In this document: positions 52,152-61,353 of the stretch, piece by piece
How the letters are laid out: the number at the start of each line of letters is the position of its first letter
Position numbering within the stretch: position 1 is the first letter of the stretch
Assembly (NCBI RefSeq): GCF_900168125.1
Contig: NZ_FUZF01000006.1
Coordinates: 19,706-83,705, forward strand
Source: Sphingobacterium nematocida
Lineage (GTDB): Bacteria; Bacteroidota; Bacteroidia; Sphingobacteriales; Sphingobacteriaceae
Direction: 5' to 3'
DNA length: 64,000 nucleotides
Position numbers and translations under genes: made by a program
The notes under the pieces: model-generated
Databases searched by the model: none
Told to the model about the DNA's origin: nothing
What the model saw: the letters and a program-made list of their open reading frames with translations, nothing else

Positions 52152-52742
52152 TTGGAAAAGGAAGAATTTGGTGAAGGCAAGTGGATTTCCCTTTTAATAG
52201 AGGGGGATCGGGCAGCGTTTTCTAAGCTATACGAATTACATTCGCCTACTTTACTACATAAATTGAATCACTTGCTCCCTGACGAGGACAGTGTTTTAGA
52301 AATCCATCAGATAACATTTGTCCGGTTATGGGATATTCGCCATAAGATACAGCGAGAACAGGGCGTTTGGCCGTTGTTGCACACCATTGCTCGCAATCTT
52401 GTCGTCGATTATTTCCGTAAATCTGCCTCTAATGAGTCGGTGCGTAAAGCCTTATTGACACAGGCTACGCTGTATTATGAAATGGAAGACCCTAATGATG
52501 CAATAGAGCAAATGTCAGAAGCACTTTCCACTGCAATTGATAGACTTCCTTCCAAACGTAAGGAGATTTTTCTGTTCTGTAAATTTCAAGGCAAGAGTTA
52601 TGAAGAAGCTGCAGCGGCCTACGGAGTATCCATTGGCACCGTAAAGGATCACATGGCCAAAGCGATGCGCTTTTTGAAAAGTGAACTGGGTGAAAAGCTA
52701 TTTACCCTGTTAATTGTGCTTTTAGGTTTTTTCGACACGTAG
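52152..52742 (+). CDS. ECF RNA polymerase sigma factor (cluster C)
   Basis: A 196-residue FecI-like ECF sigma. It appears to start at TTG: the frame has a stop at 52137, and there is no ATG before the conserved region (KWISLLIEGDRAAFSKLYEL). Region 2 includes IHQITFVRLWDIRHKI, WPLLHTIARNLVVDYFR. Region 4 includes LPSKRKEIFLFCKFQGKSYE and YGVSIGTVKDHMAKAMRFL. A hydrophobic tail (LFTLLIVLLGFF) closes it. FecR follows 168 bp downstream, an unusually long gap that contains a palindrome (52820-52838) and a motif shared with cluster B. Confidence 0.9.
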   Translation: MEKEEFGEGKWISLLIEGDRAAFSKLYELHSPTLLHKLNHLLPDEDSVLEIHQITFVRLWDIRHKIQREQGVWPLLHTIARNLVVDYFRKSASNESVRKALLTQATLYYEMEDPNDAIEQMSEALSTAIDRLPSKRKEIFLFCKFQGKSYEEAAAAYGVSIGTVKDHMAKAMRFLKSELGEKLFTLLIVLLGFFDT

Positions 52743-52839
52743 TATCTCGCTCAATCCCTTTGTCTTCCATCCAGTAAGCCTACTCGTTGTATAAGAGATG
52801 GCATTTATTTAATTTTTTTCTAAAAAAATATTTTTTAGA

Positions 52840-52870
52840 GCATAGACTTTGCTGCCCCTCTCCGTATATA
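52840..52870 (+). promoter_or_regulatory. Sigma-FecR gap motif shared with cluster B
   Basis: GCATAGACTTTGCTGCCCC followed by TCTCCGTATATA resembles the stretch at 34596-34625. Just before it is the palindrome CTAAAAAAATATTTTTTAG. It is a candidate autoregulatory ECF promoter for fecR-susC-susD, by comparison only. Confidence 0.3.
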
Positions 52871-52910
52871 GATAAATAGCCGAAGAGCGCAGCACTAAAG
52901 AACTAAAGTT

Positions 52911-54095
52911 ATGTACGATAAGAAACATGTTTTTGAACAGTACTTAGCGGGGAAATGTACCCCGGAGCAGGCTGCTTGGTTGGTTGCTACATTTTCGGAA
53001 GAGACTTTTCGTGCGGAATTAGAAAACTATATCGACGAAGTGTTCGAAGCCGAGCTGCAGAATGCAGATCATATTGAAGATTTATATGTACAGTCTCAAG
53101 ATCAATATCCTATTGTAGAAGCCCTGATTTTTGGAGAAACACAGCAACCTAAAATTCGTTCTTTAGCAACATACTGGCGTTGGGTAGCAGCAGCTGCTGC
53201 ATTATTGATATTCTACATCGGTTACAAACGTATAGCGATGGAATTATTACCTGCTACCGATAAGGTGGAGCTAGCGTCAACAAAGGGAGAAGAGAAGTCA
53301 CTATCATCCGATGTGGTTACCTTGACGTTGCCAAATGGAGAGGTGATCGATCTTTCGGATGGTACAGAGTCCCGCTATGCAACTGTAGAAAAACAGGATG
53401 GTGATTCATTTTTCGAAATAAAAAAGCTTCAGGAAACGAAAGAGCCAATGATTCAGACTGTCCAGGTACCTGCAGGAAAGACGGGGACATTATTGCTTAC
53501 AGACGGTACTAAGGTTTGGCTCAATGCAGGTTCAAAATTAACCTATGATGTTAATTTTATAGGAGGTGTACGTAAGGTAGATTTAGAAGGAGAGGCATAC
53601 TTTGAAGTAGCGAAGAACAAAGAAAAACCTTTTGTTGTTGCTTCTGATGATCAGCGGATCCGTGTTCTAGGAACTCATTTTAATGTCAAAGCATATCGCG
53701 AAAATAGAACTACAACAACCCTGATGGAGGGGAGTGTAGAAGTAGCTACAAATACCAGCGCTTATACCCTGAAGCCCGGTCAAAGCAGTATGGTGACATG
53801 GGGTGGAGCAGATATTAAAGTGGAGCCTGCAAAGATGGACAAGGTTAATGCTTGGCGAAATAATGAGTTTGCATTTTATGATGCGACACTCGATCAGATC
53901 GGTCGTGAGCTTTCGAGATGGTATGGGGTAGATGTGCAGGTGGTAAGCAGAGGAAGAGGCTACGGTTTTACAGGTGTTATCTCTCGAAATAAAGATCTTG
54001 AAGAAGTATTGGACATATTAAATAGAACAGGACAGATTCGGTACCATATTATTCCTGTGGGGATAGGAGAAAGGAGGGTCGTCCTAATGATATAG
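52911..54095 (+). CDS. FecR-family anti-sigma factor (cluster C)
   Basis: A 394-residue inner-membrane anti-sigma. The cytoplasmic part (MYDKKHVFEQYLAGKCTPEQ) ends at a membrane segment (WRWVAAAAALLIFYIGYKR). The FecR domain has VPAGKTGTLLLTDGTKVWLN, EGEAYFEVAKNKEKPFVV and VLGTHFNVKAY. The C-terminal STN-like part has EFAFYDATLDQIGRELSRWY and YGFTGVISRNKDLEEVLDIL. It follows the family pattern closely and should relay the SusC signal of this cluster. Confidence 0.93.
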   Translation: MYDKKHVFEQYLAGKCTPEQAAWLVATFSEETFRAELENYIDEVFEAELQNADHIEDLYVQSQDQYPIVEALIFGETQQPKIRSLATYWRWVAAAAALLIFYIGYKRIAMELLPATDKVELASTKGEEKSLSSDVVTLTLPNGEVIDLSDGTESRYATVEKQDGDSFFEIKKLQETKEPMIQTVQVPAGKTGTLLLTDGTKVWLNAGSKLTYDVNFIGGVRKVDLEGEAYFEVAKNKEKPFVVASDDQRIRVLGTHFNVKAYRENRTTTTLMEGSVEVATNTSAYTLKPGQSSMVTWGGADIKVEPAKMDKVNAWRNNEFAFYDATLDQIGRELSRWYGVDVQVVSRGRGYGFTGVISRNKDLEEVLDILNRTGQIRYHIIPVGIGERRVVLMI

Positions 54096-54113
54096 TTTTA
54101 CACGATTACCAAT

Positions 54114-54146
54114 CTAACTAACCGCTGCTTTGATGGGATTAAGCAG
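54114..54146 (+). promoter_or_regulatory. FecR-SusC intergenic stem-loop (cluster C)
   Basis: CTAACTAACCG is followed by the stem CTGCTT / AAGCAG with a ten-base loop. It is weaker than in clusters A and B but sits in the same place, 35 bp before the SusC start, and has the same preceding AACTAACCG as cluster A. Confidence 0.4.
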
Positions 54147-54181
54147 TATACCGTAAATATTGAACTAATAAATTATTACTA

Positions 54182-57100
54182 ATGAACTTATTTAATGCCA
54201 GGTCATTACTGAGAGGTATGGCTTTGGGAAAACGTACAACTATCGTTTTGGTTGCCCTCATGTGTGCGCAACTAAGCATGGCTGCTTTCGCGCAACGCGT
54301 TAGCATCAAGAGAAAGGGAATGACACTTTCTCAGGTATTTAATGAAATCAAGAAGCAGTGCAACTGTGATTTTTTCTACAATGAATCTTTGGTGAAATCT
54401 AATACGCCTGTAGATATTGATATGCAGAACGCAACCATACAACAGGTGTTAGATCATTGTTTTAGAGACCAACCACTGCAATACAGTATAGATAATAAGA
54501 CGATAGTCATTAGCGCTAAGCCACAATCTGTCAGACAGCAAAAAGTACAGGTTCGTGGACGTGTAATGGACTATAAAGGAAAGCCCTTGGCAGGGATTAC
54601 GGTGAGCGAAAAGGATAATGCACGTAATGTTGTAGGTACTGATACTGACGGTACTTATGTGATATCTGTAGCAAGTACAAATGCAACCTTGATATTCAAG
54701 AGTATGGGATTTGAGACCCTACAAATTCCGCTGCAGGGTAAAAATTGGACGGAGGTTAGATTGACACCTGTCCAAAATCAATTGGAAGACGTAGTGGTCA
54801 CAGGTTACCAAAATTTACAAAAGAGATCGTTGACAGGTTCCGTTGCCACAGTGAATATGGAACAGTTGGAGACTATTTTCCAACCTAATATTGACAAATT
54901 ACTTCAAGGACAGGTACCGGGATTGACGGTGATGAGTACCTCAGGTGCACCTGGGGCAATGCCACAGATCCGTATCCGTGGTACTGCTGCTTTAAGTGGT
55001 AACGTACAGCCACTATGGGTTGTTGATGGGATTATTTTGGACGATGCAGTAAATGTATCTGTAGATGATATTATGACAAACAGGAATTTGATTGCTTCGG
55101 GTATCGGTGGGGTAAATGTGGATGATATCGAAAGTATCAACGTCTTGAAGGATGCAGCAGCCACAGCAATCTACGGTACCAAAGCAGCGAATGGGGTAAT
55201 TGTTATTACTTCTAAGAAGGGGAAAGCAGGTAAGACGCGGATTAACTTCTCTAGTACGTTATCGATGGGTGAGCGTCCACGTATAGAGGATGCCTATATG
55301 ATGAACTCGAAAGAACGTATTGGTGTGAATTTGGAGATGTTGGATAGAAATTTGTTCAACGCTACAAGTCCAGGTGTAGGAGAATATGGCACAGTTTCAG
55401 ACTTTGAGCGTTACTTTATTGATGCGAGTGATAAACGAATCACTTGGGGGCAATTTGAAGATAAAGTACGTGTGTTGGAAGAAGTAAATACGGACTGGTT
55501 CCAGCATTTGTTCAGAAATTCGTTGACCAATCGCCAAAACTTGAGTATTTCAGGTGGTGATGAGAAAACGACTTTTTACGCATCAGGGTCCTATTTAAAT
55601 GATCAAGCTACTGCTAAAGGTGTGGGACAAAAGACCTATACAGGATCATTGAAGGCATATACCTATTTGAATCCAAAAATGCGCTTGGGTGTTATGATGG
55701 ATATCAATGCTCGGGACAATAATAGTTTCTTTGCTCAAGATTCACGCGAAAATCCGTATGAATGGGCGATCTATACTACACGTGCACAGCCAGCATTTGA
55801 TGAAACAGGTAACTATAGTTATTTCTACCAGAATACATTGAAGTATAACTTTATGGAAAATAGAGAACAAGGTTGGAGGGACTCAAAAAACTTTGGTCTA
55901 CGTTCATCGGTAGACTTCGAATGGAAATTTTATAAAGATTTAACATTTAGCTCTTTATTTAGCTACTCAAAACAACATACTACAGATACAGACATCGCAC
56001 TAGAAGATAGTTTTTTTGTTCGTAGTCGCAAAAAAGACTATTATGATATAGTAGATTATATAGGAGTTGAGGTGTGGAAAGACGGAGGTTATCGCAAAGG
56101 TAAAGGTTCTAAAAATGGTTCTGTTACTTTCAGAAATCAATTGACGTATAATCCTTTCTTTAAACAAAAACATTACTTAAATCTGATGGTGGGACAAGAG
56201 GTCCGTAAGGCTAGAATCGAAGGAGAAACCACACAGATTTATGGGTATGCTCATGATCGTGCGCACCAACAGATTCCACAGTTTGACCTTATTAAGAAAA
56301 TGGGGTCAGCTTATTGGACTGAGCAATTGGACGAGTCGGCAGCAGTCTCTTATTTTGGAGCAGCAAACTATACTTACGACAATCGTTATACGGTCAGTTT
56401 CAATATGCGTACAGACGGTTCCAATCGTTTTGGTTTAAAAACAAATCAGCTGTTCCAACCACTTTGGGCTGTAGGAGCGAATTATCAAATGAAAGAGGAG
56501 GAATTCCTTCGAGATGTAAATTGGATATCTTATTTAACCCTTAAAGGGTCTTATGGTAGTCAAGGTAATGTGGCTGCTCAAGCCTATTCGGATTTAGTAG
56601 CTCGTGTTGGTACAGTTAGTGTGGATAATCCTATTAATTATTTGGTTATCAGTGCTCCTAAAAATCCTTATCTGAAATGGGAAAAGACATATACGAGCAA
56701 TGTAGCTTTAGAGGCTGGGTTCTTCAAGCGTCGCTTAATGGCTAATGTAGAATGGTATAATAAAAAGGGAACAGATTTGTTAGGTTCCAAGCAAGTGTCT
56801 CAAGTGACCGGTTTCAATGAGATACAAGTAAACTGGGCTTCAATGCGTAATAGCGGATGGGAGTTTTCTTTAAATACGATTAATATCGACACCAAGTATT
56901 TTAGATGGTCCACAAATATTAATTATGGTTATAATAAAAATGAAGTACTGGATGTCAACTCTAGACCTACTTATAGTGGTTTAACTGATGCTAAACGTTC
57001 ACAATACGCAGCTTCTGCTGTGGTGGGTAAACCAATTGATGGAGTGTGGTCGTATCGTTATGCAGGGCTGAACGAAGATGGTCGTGCGACTTTCTATACC

Positions 57101-57742
57101 AATAAAGAAGGTGAAAAGGTGTTGTATGGGATGAACAAATTGGATGGATTGAAATATGAAGGTCCGGTAACACCAACTACCCAACTTGGTTTTACGAACA
57201 CATTTTCGTATAAAGGCTTCACTTTGTCTGGACTGTTTATAGGTAGCTATGGTAATGTGATGCGTTTAAGGAATCTGTCGTCAGGCTATGCATTGACGTT
57301 CCCAGACCCAACACAGAATATGTCTCAAGAATGGGTGAATAGATGGCGTAAATCAGGAGATGAGCTAATTACGGATATCCCAAAATTGGAGGATAGCGCA
57401 TTTGAGGGGGCGGTTACAGGTAATCTTCCTTATAACGCAACGATGTATGATAATTCAGATCTGAGAACAGTTAAAGGAAATTTCTTTCGCTTACAAAACC
57501 TATCTATATCCTACGATTATTTTACGCCAAAGCTAAGAGCAATGGGTATTCAAAATATTAGAATGATGTTGCAAGGGAACAATTTGTATGTTTGGAAAGA
57601 TAGTAAGTTGAAAGGGCAGGATCCTGAGGCACAGGGAAGTAAGATGAATTACTCCGCATCTAATTCTGTTGCAGTGTCTTTTGGTAATACCTATCTGCCT
57701 GTTCCGCGATCATACTCAGCAACATTACAAATTCAATTTTAA
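54182..57742 (+). CDS. SusC/RagA TonB-linked outer membrane protein (cluster C)
   Basis: A 1186-residue importer. The signal peptide (TIVLVALMCAQLSMAAFAQ) is followed by an STN domain (VSIKRKGMTLSQVFNEIKKQ to KTIVISAK), a carboxypeptidase-like sandwich (VRGRVMDYKGKPLAGITVSE), and a plug with QLEDVVVTGYQNLQKRSLTG and NVLKDAAATAIYGTKAANGV. The barrel ends YSATLQIQF. It couples to FecR of this cluster through the STN domain. The downstream genes (SusD, inactive-looking metallopeptidase relative, two TlpA) are reminiscent of peptide- or protein-linked import loci, but the substrate is not known. Confidence 0.95.
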   Translation: MNLFNARSLLRGMALGKRTTIVLVALMCAQLSMAAFAQRVSIKRKGMTLSQVFNEIKKQCNCDFFYNESLVKSNTPVDIDMQNATIQQVLDHCFRDQPLQYSIDNKTIVISAKPQSVRQQKVQVRGRVMDYKGKPLAGITVSEKDNARNVVGTDTDGTYVISVASTNATLIFKSMGFETLQIPLQGKNWTEVRLTPVQNQLEDVVVTGYQNLQKRSLTGSVATVNMEQLETIFQPNIDKLLQGQVPGLTVMSTSGAPGAMPQIRIRGTAALSGNVQPLWVVDGIILDDAVNVSVDDIMTNRNLIASGIGGVNVDDIESINVLKDAAATAIYGTKAANGVIVITSKKGKAGKTRINFSSTLSMGERPRIEDAYMMNSKERIGVNLEMLDRNLFNATSPGVGEYGTVSDFERYFIDASDKRITWGQFEDKVRVLEEVNTDWFQHLFRNSLTNRQNLSISGGDEKTTFYASGSYLNDQATAKGVGQKTYTGSLKAYTYLNPKMRLGVMMDINARDNNSFFAQDSRENPYEWAIYTTRAQPAFDETGNYSYFYQNTLKYNFMENREQGWRDSKNFGLRSSVDFEWKFYKDLTFSSLFSYSKQHTTDTDIALEDSFFVRSRKKDYYDIVDYIGVEVWKDGGYRKGKGSKNGSVTFRNQLTYNPFFKQKHYLNLMVGQEVRKARIEGETTQIYGYAHDRAHQQIPQFDLIKKMGSAYWTEQLDESAAVSYFGAANYTYDNRYTVSFNMRTDGSNRFGLKTNQLFQPLWAVGANYQMKEEEFLRDVNWISYLTLKGSYGSQGNVAAQAYSDLVARVGTVSVDNPINYLVISAPKNPYLKWEKTYTSNVALEAGFFKRRLMANVEWYNKKGTDLLGSKQVSQVTGFNEIQVNWASMRNSGWEFSLNTINIDTKYFRWSTNINYGYNKNEVLDVNSRPTYSGLTDAKRSQYAASAVVGKPIDGVWSYRYAGLNEDGRATFYTNKEGEKVLYGMNKLDGLKYEGPVTPTTQLGFTNTFSYKGFTLSGLFIGSYGNVMRLRNLSSGYALTFPDPTQNMSQEWVNRWRKSGDELITDIPKLEDSAFEGAVTGNLPYNATMYDNSDLRTVKGNFFRLQNLSISYDYFTPKLRAMGIQNIRMMLQGNNLYVWKDSKLKGQDPEAQGSKMNYSASNSVAVSFGNTYLPVPRSYSATLQIQF

Positions 57743-57756
57743 ATCCAGTAAATAAC

Positions 57757-59217
57757 ATGAAAAATATATTTAAATCTTTTCTTTTTGCTGCTTTGACCGT
57801 TAGTCTTGGTCTATCATCTTGTAAAGGTATGTTGGATATTACGCCTGTCAACAGTATGAAGCCAGAGACGATAAGCGATTATGAATCCATTTTGTTAGGA
57901 GGATATCCGCGAGTGGACTATTTTCTTAGAACAGAGTTGATGACAGATAATGCTATGGTTAATCTGAATACCACGCTAAAACTAAGTACAGCAGAGGAGC
58001 CGTGGTTTGTCTTTTCCTCCTCGCATATGTTAGGTGAACCTATTGATCCTTATTGGGGGCAGTTATATAAGACTATATTCTATGCGAATACCGTATTGGA
58101 CAAATTTGCAGGTATGACTCCCGATGCATCGGAAAAGAAGAAATATGAGCAGGTGAAAGGAGAGGCGTATGCACTTCGCGCCTATGCGTATTTTTATCTG
58201 GTCAATATGTATGCGGATGTGTACTCACCAGAAAACCTTGAACTTCCGGGGGTGCCTATGCCATTGGATGCCGAAGATGTTAATGAATTTAGTAAAGATA
58301 ACACTCGTGAACCTATAGGTAAAGTATGGGCACAGATCGTTAGTGACTTAAAGCAAGCGGAAACTCTATTACAGGGAAAGCCTGGGAACGACCGGTTTAG
58401 GTTTAATGCCACAACAGTACAACTTTTGAGTGCTCGAGTGGCCTTATTTATGGGTAAGTATGACGAGGCTATCGCTTATGCTTCTGAAGTCATGGCTTCA
58501 GCCCGGCTTTCGAATATGAGCTCTATGCAAGCTCGTATTGATGAAAAAGGTGACAAAGCAGCATTTTCTGGTAATTTTGGGTTTATAGATACCGATTATA
58601 ATAGTGAGGTTTTGTTTTTTACTGGGGGAAGAGCGAATAATAACTTGTTTTACTATTATCAAGCAGCGGCTAAACCGACAGAAGAACTGTTGGAATTAAC
58701 TAAACGTAATGGAGACTTGGTAGACTATCGTCAATATATTTTCGATTCTTTTGAAGATTTTAGTATACAAGGTGCTGCATTAGTTGGAAAAACAGTTTAT
58801 AATATGTTTGCTACACAGGATCGGTATTGGTTTTATATCGGACTGAAAGCAAGTGAAGCCCATGTAATACGCGCTGAGGCGTATGCTCGCAAACAAGAAT
58901 ATGTTAAGGCGCTAGATGACATCAATAAATTGTTGGTGACGAGATACAAAAAAGGAAGCTTCGTTGCTCTCCAAGAGTCTGATTATATAAATAAAGAAGA
59001 TATTTTAAAGCGTGTACTTGACGAACGTCGTCTTGAAACAGCATTTGACGGTGGATTACGTTTCTTTGATTTGAGACGATTGGGTAAACCGGAGATTAAG
59101 CATGTCTATAAAAATAGTCAAGAATTTGTGTTGAAGAAAAACGATCCGAAATATGTATTACAGATTCCAATGTCTGAGCAGAATAATTCACCAGGTATGC
59201 CAACTAATCCAAGATAA
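57757..59217 (+). CDS. SusD/RagB nutrient-uptake lipoprotein (cluster C)
   Basis: A 486-residue surface lipoprotein. The signal ends at lipobox LGLSSC (Cys22), followed by KGMLDITPVNSMKPETI. The core shows EAYALRAYAYFYLVNMYADV and TTVQLLSARVALFMGKYDEA (TPR-like). The C-terminal block is LDERRLETAFDGGLRFFDLR, ending QNNSPGMPTNPR. It starts 14 bp after SusC and is followed by the metallopeptidase-like gene after 4 bp, so translation is tightly linked across the operon. Confidence 0.94.
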   Translation: MKNIFKSFLFAALTVSLGLSSCKGMLDITPVNSMKPETISDYESILLGGYPRVDYFLRTELMTDNAMVNLNTTLKLSTAEEPWFVFSSSHMLGEPIDPYWGQLYKTIFYANTVLDKFAGMTPDASEKKKYEQVKGEAYALRAYAYFYLVNMYADVYSPENLELPGVPMPLDAEDVNEFSKDNTREPIGKVWAQIVSDLKQAETLLQGKPGNDRFRFNATTVQLLSARVALFMGKYDEAIAYASEVMASARLSNMSSMQARIDEKGDKAAFSGNFGFIDTDYNSEVLFFTGGRANNNLFYYYQAAAKPTEELLELTKRNGDLVDYRQYIFDSFEDFSIQGAALVGKTVYNMFATQDRYWFYIGLKASEAHVIRAEAYARKQEYVKALDDINKLLVTRYKKGSFVALQESDYINKEDILKRVLDERRLETAFDGGLRFFDLRRLGKPEIKHVYKNSQEFVLKKNDPKYVLQIPMSEQNNSPGMPTNPR

Positions 59218-59221
59218 AAAG

Positions 59222-60148
59222 ATGAATAAAATAGTTTCAATGTGCTTATTGGGCGTTTTGCTCATGGCAAACGCATGTAAGAAGAACGAGAAGATCACAG
59301 CATCGGAGGAGTTTGGTTTTGAAGAACGATTTGGACCAAAAGAAGATGAGTTACCAGTCATCAAGGAAATGTTCAAGACCTATGATTTATGGTTGCGCCT
59401 TAACTTCAAGGATGCCAAAGAAGTAACGAATGCGATATTGTTTCGGGATGAGTACAATCGTTTCGGTGCTACACCGATAGATGAAAGTATGAAAGCCAGC
59501 GCTATTATGTTTATGGATACCTTGTTGCATAATGTATCGACCGACTATGTACAGAAAGTATTTCCAAGAGAGTTTTTCTTTGTAAAGACCTATAATGGTT
59601 CTTACTGGGAAGAAAATATTAAAGCGCTAGGTCGGACCCGACTTATCGTGTGCTGGCCTAATAAGGTAAAGGATGCACAACCTATTACTGTACCAGAAAC
59701 GCACTACTACCAAGACTCTGTGGTTACGCGTATGGTCTGGGGTAATTTGTCTGGTATGTTAGTGCAGCGAATGGAACAAGAGATTCCTGGTTTTGAGGCA
59801 GCAGGTATGCCTTATGATAATGGAAAAATACTAGATGAAATTTCTAAAAATTACCCCGGAAACTCAGATGAAGCAATTGAAATTCGTCAAGCAGAAGTGG
59901 CTAAGATGGCCGCTGAGAGAGGCTATATCTCAGGAGCTGGATCGAAAGAGTATGGTACAGATTTATCGCAATGGTTGAGTCTACTTGTCTTGGAATCTTT
60001 TGACAATGTTAAGAAGAACTACTTAGACAATAGTCCAAAGAGAGCGGAGAAGTATAAAGTACTTACCGAGTATCTGAAAAAGGAGTACAACTGGGATATT
60101 CAAGCAGCAGGTAATAAATACCGTAAAAAATTAAACAGCTTTCAATAG
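59222..60148 (+). CDS. Metallopeptidase-Mx1-like lipoprotein, catalytic motif lost
   Basis: A 308-residue lipoprotein; an earlier in-frame ATG inside susD is rejected because the start at 59222 gives a signal with lipobox LLMANAC (Cys19). Size, lipoprotein signal, position after SusC/SusD, and the C-terminal pattern (MAAERGYISGAGSKEYGTDL, then VLTEYLKKEYNWDI) match the substrate-import-associated zinc metallohydrolase family (Peptidase_Mx1, TIGR04549-like). At the place where family members have HExxH, this protein reads MVWGNLSGMLVQ: by eye HEFSH becomes GNLSG (residues 174-178), and the later EDFAE-like block is TDLSQ. If correct it is a pseudoenzyme, perhaps a binding protein. The reading is from remembered family patterns, not alignment. 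Confidence 0.65.
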   Translation: MNKIVSMCLLGVLLMANACKKNEKITASEEFGFEERFGPKEDELPVIKEMFKTYDLWLRLNFKDAKEVTNAILFRDEYNRFGATPIDESMKASAIMFMDTLLHNVSTDYVQKVFPREFFFVKTYNGSYWEENIKALGRTRLIVCWPNKVKDAQPITVPETHYYQDSVVTRMVWGNLSGMLVQRMEQEIPGFEAAGMPYDNGKILDEISKNYPGNSDEAIEIRQAEVAKMAAERGYISGAGSKEYGTDLSQWLSLLVLESFDNVKKNYLDNSPKRAEKYKVLTEYLKKEYNWDIQAAGNKYRKKLNSFQ

Positions 60149-60155
60149 AAAGTAC

Positions 60156-60183
60156 GATCGGCAGGTACATGGACCTGCCGATC
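60156..60183 (+). other. Intercistronic perfect stem-loop
   Basis: An 11-bp perfect stem (GATCGGCAGGT and its complement) with a six-base loop lies in the 70-bp gap before the first TlpA gene. T residues after it are few (CTTGAT), so partial termination or mRNA processing is likelier than full termination. Confidence 0.6.
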
Positions 60184-60218
60184 TTGATATATGCTAATAC
60201 GTTAAAATAAATAGATAG

Positions 60219-61352
60219 ATGAGAGTTTTAAAAATGATGTTGTTGTTGGCTCTACCAGGTGCAGCGATGGCGCAAAAGTCAAGTTTCAGTATTGAAGGAA
60301 AGATACAACAACCTCAAAAAGAAGGAAAGATATTTATGTCCATCCGTACGCCAAGTAGCGAAGTGTTGGATTCGGTCGCAGTCGTAAAGGGAAAGTTTTC
60401 TTTCAAAGGCGAAGCTAACGGCCCAACCATGGTGTATATGATCTACGATCAGGAGAATAAAGGCTGGAACCGCGTAAGTTATAAAACAGATATGGTAGGA
60501 TTCTACGTGGATAAAGGTAAAACGGTAATCCAAGCTAAAGACTCTTTGAAAACTGCTGTGATCAAAGGTTCTGCTTTACAGACAGCTTATACGGCTTATC
60601 AAGATATGCTGAAGGAGTCAGAGGATGGAATCAAAGACATCAATATGAAATACAGTAGTGCGACGCCGGAGCAGCGCCAAGACGAATCATTTGCGACACC
60701 TCTTCGTGAGCAGTATATGGTATTTGCCAATAAAAAGAAAGAATTGCAAGAGGATTATATAGCTAAAAACCCGTCTTCTTATTTTAGCTTGATCGCTATA
60801 CAAGATCAATTGCAGGCAGGAAAGACGGTCTTGGAAATGGAGCCAGCTTATAATGCTTTGGCAACATCAATACGTGAATCAGAGGTTGGATTGGAGTTTG
60901 CAAAACAGATTCACGCGGCAAAAACTACGGCGGTAGGTGTGATGGCGCCTGATTTTACGCAGAATGATGTAAACGATAATCCAGTGAAATTGTCAGATTT
61001 TAGAGGGAAGTATGTGTTATTGGATTTTTGGGCTTCCTGGTGTGGACCTTGTCGTGCAGAGAACCCTAATGTGGTTGCTGCTTATGAAAAGTTTAAAGAT
61101 AATAACTTCACTGTTTTAGGCGTTTCTTTGGATCAGCCAGGTAAAAAGGATAACTGGTTAAAAGCTATTGAAGCTGATAAGTTAACTTGGACAAATGTAA
61201 GTGATCTGAAATTTTGGAACAATGAAGTGGCTAAGCTTTACGGTGTACGTGGTGTGCCACAGAACTACCTGATAGACCCAGAAGGAAGAATTGTCGCTAA
61301 GGATTTGAGAGGGGAACAATTGCATGAAAAATTAGCGGAACTTTTAAATTAA
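60219..61352 (+). CDS. TlpA-family thiol-disulfide oxidoreductase with DUF4369-type N-terminus (cluster C, first)
   Basis: A 377-residue exported protein with a signal peptide of about 19 residues (LLLALPGAAMAQ). A strand-rich DUF4369-like domain (SFSIEGKIQQPQKEGKIFMS) runs to about residue 120, followed by a helical linker. The AhpC/TSA-type thioredoxin domain has Cys275-Gly-Pro-Cys278 in DFWASWCGPCRAE and the cis-proline segment GVRGVPQNYLIDPEGRIVAK. It is a likely periplasmic or surface disulfide reductase. It is closely similar in layout to the cluster A TlpA and is followed by a second member after 1 bp. Confidence 0.92.
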   Translation: MRVLKMMLLLALPGAAMAQKSSFSIEGKIQQPQKEGKIFMSIRTPSSEVLDSVAVVKGKFSFKGEANGPTMVYMIYDQENKGWNRVSYKTDMVGFYVDKGKTVIQAKDSLKTAVIKGSALQTAYTAYQDMLKESEDGIKDINMKYSSATPEQRQDESFATPLREQYMVFANKKKELQEDYIAKNPSSYFSLIAIQDQLQAGKTVLEMEPAYNALATSIRESEVGLEFAKQIHAAKTTAVGVMAPDFTQNDVNDNPVKLSDFRGKYVLLDFWASWCGPCRAENPNVVAAYEKFKDNNFTVLGVSLDQPGKKDNWLKAIEADKLTWTNVSDLKFWNNEVAKLYGVRGVPQNYLIDPEGRIVAKDLRGEQLHEKLAELLN

Positions 61353-61353
61353 T

